This document shows, in pieces, positions 59,244 through 64,000 of a stretch of 64,000 nt of DNA. The notes under the pieces were generated by a model, which saw nothing but the letters and a program-made list of their open reading frames with translations, did no database searches and had not been told where the DNA came from. A program made the translations under genes and the position numbers. The number at the start of each line of letters is the position of its first letter. Positions within the stretch are counted from its first letter, which is position 1. Source of the stretch: Saprospiraceae bacterium (GTDB lineage Bacteria > Bacteroidota > Bacteroidia > Chitinophagales > Saprospiraceae); contig JADJYH010000021.1 in assembly GCA_016719855.1 (NCBI GenBank), positions 62,001-126,000 of the forward strand. Direction: 5' to 3'.

Positions 59244-61869
59244 TTAAAAGTTTTTGACCTTGTCGGGAAAATATTTCCGAACCAGTTTTTTGAACCGCTT
59301 GCTTTTGCGAACCTCGACAAAATCCATGTTGCGGAATGTATCATGTGCATTGAAGTATGCAGGCTGCCAGCCATTTTTAAATGCCAATTCGAGCCAGTCC
59401 AGTGCGGTTGGAACATTTTTGCAAATGCCGAAAGCTCCGGCGACTTCAATGAAAAAAGCTGGGTCGCCAGCAGCTTCTTTTCGCCATTGCTCAAGCCTTC
59501 CGGCAAGGCTGTCGGGGCTGCCCATCTGAATGGCAGCAATGGTTTTGTAGTAAAAAACCAGGTAGTTTTTCTTCTCGTTGTCAAAGGCTGGCAAGAGGGA
59601 TTCCATTTTGCGGAAATGTAATTTAGCGGCTTCCAAATTGCCTTTTTGTTGTTGGACGATGCCGAGTAAAAACGCCGATTCGGGGCTATCCGGGAAAGTC
59701 ACTTCATGGTTTATTGCGGAGATTTCTGCACTGTCCAATTGCCCGGTTTGAAGGTAAAGATGGGTAAGGATGGCATGTTCTTTAGCTCCGGCCCAACTTT
59801 GCTGCCATCTTAAACAAGGGAATGACTTCAGCCGCTGGGTTATGTTGTTGAAAGTATTTTAGGTTGCCATATATCCTGTACCCATACTCATTTAACGGCA
59901 GCAGCTCGATGGCTTTTTGGATGGCCAATTCTGATTTTGTATAATCTCCTGTAATTTCATAGACCCATGCCAGATTGTTGTAAATCTGGGGAAATTGTCC
60001 ATTTGATAGCGTTTCTCCTTTCAACAAAGCAGCTTCCGCCTGTTCATATTTTTTCAGTACCACAAGCACATTGCCTAAATAATTATAGTAGGCAACCGGT
60101 GCTTTACCTCCATTTTTCAAAAGGTATTCATCCATTTTCACAGTGTAAAATTGGAAGGTATATTTACACTGGTCATTGTCACCCTTACTCTCATAAACAA
60201 AACCAAGGTCACGATAGGAAGGCAGAAAAGTAGAATCCAATCTTATGGTTTCCAGCAAATAAATTTTTGCCGAATCAATCGAGGCCAGCCCCTTAGGGTT
60301 CGTCCGTTGAAATACATCGCCAGGTGCCCAGGCCGGTGACAAAAAAGCTGGCTTTTTGGAAACAAGTAAGAGACTTTTTGTGGTCACCGAGAATTAAAAT
60401 GTTGTGTGTATCCTTTTTCAAACCAGGCATAAGCTGCACCATCATCAAAAGCCAGCGCGGAATCCAATCTTGCTAACGCAAGGTTCACCAAACTATCCGG
60501 CGTCAATTCAGGATAATTCTCCTTCCGACAAGCCTTCGCCTTGAAATAATACTCTCTCGCCTTGATAAACCGCCACATATAATGCCCCTCCCCCAGCAGC
60601 TCCCCCGCCCGGTGCAGGTAGTCCGGCAGGTGGTCGTATTTTGAAACGGGCGAAAAGGCATCGTCCACGATTTGCGGGTCGGTGCGCAGCAGTTGGTTGA
60701 TGACCACCTGCGCCTCGTCCTGCAAGGCGGCGGCGAGGTTGCGGGTCATCAAACCTTTCAGCTTTTCGATGCCGGGTTCTGGCAGCAGGCGCAGGTAGTA
60801 GTCGTTGGCTGAAGCGCCCGCCGGGGCCATCAAATCGCCCCGCTCCAGTGCAGCGGTGAAGGCGGCGTACAGTTGCTGCACGGACGAGTCCACCTTGGCC
60901 AGCACCATGCTCTCGAAACCCTTGGCGTCAATGGGCGAGAGGGTTGAGACTTGCCCGGTTTTCCGCTGGCGCAACGCCGCCAATGCTTCTGGCAGCACCG
61001 CAGGAAGCGATGCGCTTTTGCTCCCAACCGTCATGGGGATTTGGGGGTGTGGAGCGGTCTCGGCGGGCACTTTTTCTTCCAGGTATCGGCTTGTCTCCAC
61101 GAGGGTTATCGAGCCGTCTGCGTTGGCGTCCGCCATGCCCGTCAAGGCGTCCACGAGGTGGAAGCTGGAAGCAGCCACGTCCGCCGCCCCACTGCTCGCC
61201 TTCGAGCGAGAACTCCTCCGGCTGGCAGGAGAGGATTTTGATTTCCCGGAAAACTGCGCCAGGTTGGCCGAAGTCGCCTGTGTGCCGCCGTTTGCGCCTA
61301 CCCCGCCAGTTTGCCGTACGGCAGGCGTCGGAGACCATGACGACCTCCACGTCGGCATCCGACAGCGTGGTAATCACGTCCGAGAGGAAGCCGACGGGCA
61401 GCGAACCACCGGCCATGTAGGTGGTGCCCGGTGCGTCGTGGGCGAGGAGGTAGCCCCGCTGGAACTTGGTCACCTGCTCCACGTCGCCATGCCCCTGAAG
61501 TAGATGATGGCCCGGTCGCCGGATTCGCACTCCTCGATGAGCCGGTGATGGCGGCGATGACCTTCCCGGCGGTTGCCTGCGCATTCGTCAGCAGCATCAA
61601 CTGGTCGTTGGGCAGGGAGGCGCCCGCCGGGGAGCGCAGGTAGTCGGCAAATGCCTGGGCGTCCACGTGGGCGAAGCGGAGGTCGGGGATGCGCTCGTCG
61701 GCGTAGTCGGAGATGCCGATGACGACGGCCCTAACCGATTGCGGATTTGCGATTGCGGATTTCGGATTGAGCGGCGTTACGCCTTTTCCTGCCCCAGGGG
61801 GGGGCAGGTCGGTTTGGGCCTAAAGGGGATGCAGGCGAAAATAGCGATTAAATGGAGGAAGTTTTTCAT
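59244..61869 (-). CDS. Caspase-TPR protein (copy F, about eight frameshifts)
   Basis: All parts of a caspase-TPR protein are present but scattered over three frames. ATG 61869 starts MKNFLHLIAIFACIP, then a repeat-derived linker (PLNPKSAIANPQS) and RAVVIGISDYADERIPDLRF. GHGDVEQVTKFQRGYLL carries the catalytic His; where paralogs read SG, the sequence gives RG or a shift. SDACRTA has the Cys (near 61327). SCQPEEFSLEGEQWGGGRG and an EF-hand loop DANADGSITLVE follow, then the helical domain, TPR units and the tail VRKYFPDKVKNF. Breaks lie near 61795, 61550, 61503, 61320, 61245, 61180, 60395 and 59785. Either a pseudogene or a poorly read stretch. Confidence 0.75.
61735..61771. repeat. GATTGCG repeat in caspase copy F linker
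   Basis: CCGATTGCGGATTTGCGATTGCGGATTTCGGATTG, imperfect heptamers at the same place in the gene as the repeat in copy E. Confidence 0.7.
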
Positions 61870-61881
61870 TTTCAAATGGTT

Positions 61882-64000
61882 TTAAAGTGCAAGGTTGAAG
61901 TGTTTTTTCGAGTGACTTGAAGCGCTTCGTGTTCCTGAATTTTTGAAATGTGGTTCTTCAAGAATCGGCTGTGGGATGGGGTAGTATAGGTCGAGGGCTT
62001 TTTCGAGTTGGTCGAGGGCGGCGGTCCGGTTGCCTTGTTGGGCATGGTAAAGCGCCAAGCCGTACCAACCCCGATAATCCTTTGGAAAGCGGTTCGTCAG
62101 TTCCGTGAATTTCTCGCTGCCTGTTTTGTCCTTGGCGGAGCAGAAAACTGCCATGAAGGAATTCGTATTCGGAGCGGAAAGGCATTTCAGCATTAGCGAA
62201 CCAAACATCCGTTTTGGATGACTGGAAAAGCACCGCAGCGCTATCGGGTCTTCCAGCCAATTCTTCCAGCAAGGCCAAATAAGCACCTGCATAATTGTCA
62301 AATGGATTTTCCGTAGGGTCAATATCCAGCGCAGCATACATGTATTTTTTCGCTTCGGTATAATCTCCTCGTGAAAAATAAGCGATACCAGAAAAAACGG
62401 CTCCAGGTACACGATAAGGTTCAGCATCTGTTTGTTCTATGAGGTCTTTGGCAAGTGGTTCCAACTTTTTATATTCCCGTTGTTGCAGGTATCCGCAAGC
62501 GAGGATTAACTGTAGCTTGTACCTATCGAAAAGTTGGGTAGTCGAATCCCGGATGGCTTGCATCAAGTGGGTTCACTTTCCGAGAACCGCCTTGTCCGGC
62601 TCAAAATGTTGCCGTAATCCGAATAAGCCCACCACTTCATCTCAGGTGCCAGTTCCATGCCTTTTCGGGCCAGAGGTTCGGCTAGGGCGTATTCGTTTAT
62701 GGAAAGATAAATATTGGCTAGGGTGCTGTACCCGTTGGTCAGGTCAGGGCGCAATTCAATCAGTTTCTGTACATACGGGACAGCTTTTTCCTGCTGCCCC
62801 AATCCTTGAAGGCACCAAGCGTAGCGCTCCAATGCTATGAAACTCTCTGGGTTGATTTCAGGATTTTTTCAAAATTACTTTGCCTTTATCAAATCGGGAC
62901 TGCCCACATCCATTCCTGCGCCATGTCCACGTAGGGCAAAAGCCAGGTGGGCGCTATTCGGTTGGCTTGCTCGCAGTAATGAAAAAGCGAATCGGATTGG
63001 TAAGGGGAGTTGCTGAAATACAGGAACCCGATGGCATGGTAGAGGTAAGCTGCGCCAGGTTCAAGCTGCAAGGCAGCGAGCAGCTTGGGTTTTGGCAAGC
63101 TGGCGGATGAATCTTGCGCACAGGATCGCTTTCCTCGTCACTGGCTTGTTTCATGAGGGCGTAGGCTTCGAAATACAGCTTCCCCACCAGCAGCGTTTTG
63201 TACAGGTAATGGTTTTCGCCAATGAGTTCGAGTGACCTTTGCCAAGTACACCGGGTAGCAGGAATATCTTTCAGGATTGAAGCGCCAGTGGTTAACTCCG
63301 TAGGGTCGCTTTCCATCAGCACATTGAGCGTCTGCTGCACTCGTCCTGCAAAGCAGCGGCAAAGTTGCGCCACATCAATCCCCACACTGGGCGAAGGCTT
63401 TCCACCTGCGAGCTGTCGGTAATAGTCATCGGCGCAGTTTCCGGCAGGCTCCAGCAAGTTGCCGCTGTCGAGGGCGGCGAGGAACGCCTGGTACATGGCG
63501 GAGTCGGCTTTCGACAGCAAGGCATCACCGAGGCCCCCTCATGCCCGTGGTTTTGAAGCTCGTGGACTGGCGGCTTTTGTCCATTTCAATAGCGCCAAAG
63601 CATCGGCATCCACCTGTGCCACGGTCGCCAGCCGGTCGCCGACGGTGAAAACGACTCGTGGGTGTGGTTCCAGCCTCGGTGGGCACTCGTTCTTCCGGAT
63701 AGCGCCGGATTTCCACGCCGAGAGTTTTCGGCCTTGTCGCGTTGCTGTCAGCAAGCCCCCGTCAGCCCCTCCACGAGGTGGTGGCGGAAAACGCCACCGC
63801 CTCTGCCCCTGCTCGTCTTCTATCTGAAGCCTCGTTGGTTTGGCGGAGGATTTTCACCTCGTTGTTCCAGGTGGTTTTGTGGTTGGCTTTGATGAGTTGC
63901 CTGTTGACCGGTGAAAACCAACCAGCTTTCACTGGGGGGGGCGTCCGTGAGCATTTTCTGCCTGACCGCCGCTTAGCGTAAAAAATCCTTGCCAGTTGAC
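61882..64000 (-). CDS. Probable caspase-TPR protein (copy G, 5' end outside window, many frameshifts)
   Basis: The post-caspase part of another paralog can be followed in pieces: VGDRLATVAQVDADALALL (near 63620), LLSKADSAMYQAFLAALDSG, CADDYYRQLAGG, a SLELIGENHYLYKTLLVGKL helix (63200) and TPR units such as LANIYLSINEYALAEPLARK. It ends LEEPHFK...KHFNLAL at 61882. This matches copies B-F in order. The GIS-DY, GHG and DAC caspase motifs are not readable here and would lie at or beyond the window edge. Frames change at least seven times. Its stop lies 12 bp before the copy F start, so it would head the tandem operon. Confidence 0.6.

Noticed and set aside
30793..64000. A CRISPR-guided caspase (craspase-like) system
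   Set aside because: No Cas gene or CRISPR array is present and the caspase proteins have signal peptides.

Overview
The window looks like a chromosomal segment from a Bacteroidota bacterium, most likely in or near the Saprospiraceae. The reasons are type IX secretion (Por) sorting tails on exported beta-helix proteins, a promoter of the Bacteroidota TTG-N19-TAnnTTTG type, LytS/LytTR and propeller-type hybrid sensors, and the general gene content. Base composition is moderate to high by eye, with AT-rich patches at about 21.4-22.8 kb and 26.1-30.0 kb. No rRNA, tRNA or CRISPR array was recognised.

Left part (1-30 kb): a POT peptide transporter, a HipA-like kinase with DUF3037, two secreted beta-helix proteins, a hybrid two-component sensor, a small membrane protein/XRE pair, a LytTR regulator with its LytS-type kinase, a CotH-like lipoprotein, an APC permease, an OB-fold protein, a HEPN-type protein in AT-rich DNA, uvrA, and an AT-rich block with a phospholipase-C-like phosphoesterase and companion genes.

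Right part (30-64 kb): an island built around exported caspase-like (peptidase C14) proteins. I count eight: seven with a caspase domain followed by TPR repeats (30.8, 44.1, 49.2, 54.8, 57.1, 59.2 and 61.9 kb; the last runs off the window and its caspase domain is not readable here) and one with about thirteen WD40 repeats before the caspase domain (38.2 kb). Those with readable N-termini carry signal peptides. Interleaved are an ECF sigma factor with an anti-sigma-like TM-TPR protein, two M48-like metallopeptidase-TPR proteins, a FecR-like protein, a class III adenylate cyclase whose sensor half resembles the anti-sigma TPR domain, a DoxX-like membrane protein and remnants of toxin-antitoxin pairs. 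My inference is an envelope system in which exported caspase/metallopeptidase-TPR proteins are tied to two transmembrane outputs, an ECF sigma factor and a cAMP-forming cyclase.

Two features affect reading of the sequence. First, many genes, including uvrA, are interrupted by single-base frameshifts, several of them in short homopolymers; many may be sequence errors, so I annotate such genes as one CDS and give the break points. Second, degenerate heptanucleotide repeats occur between genes and inside coding regions, where three units encode a heptapeptide such as NHQSPIT.
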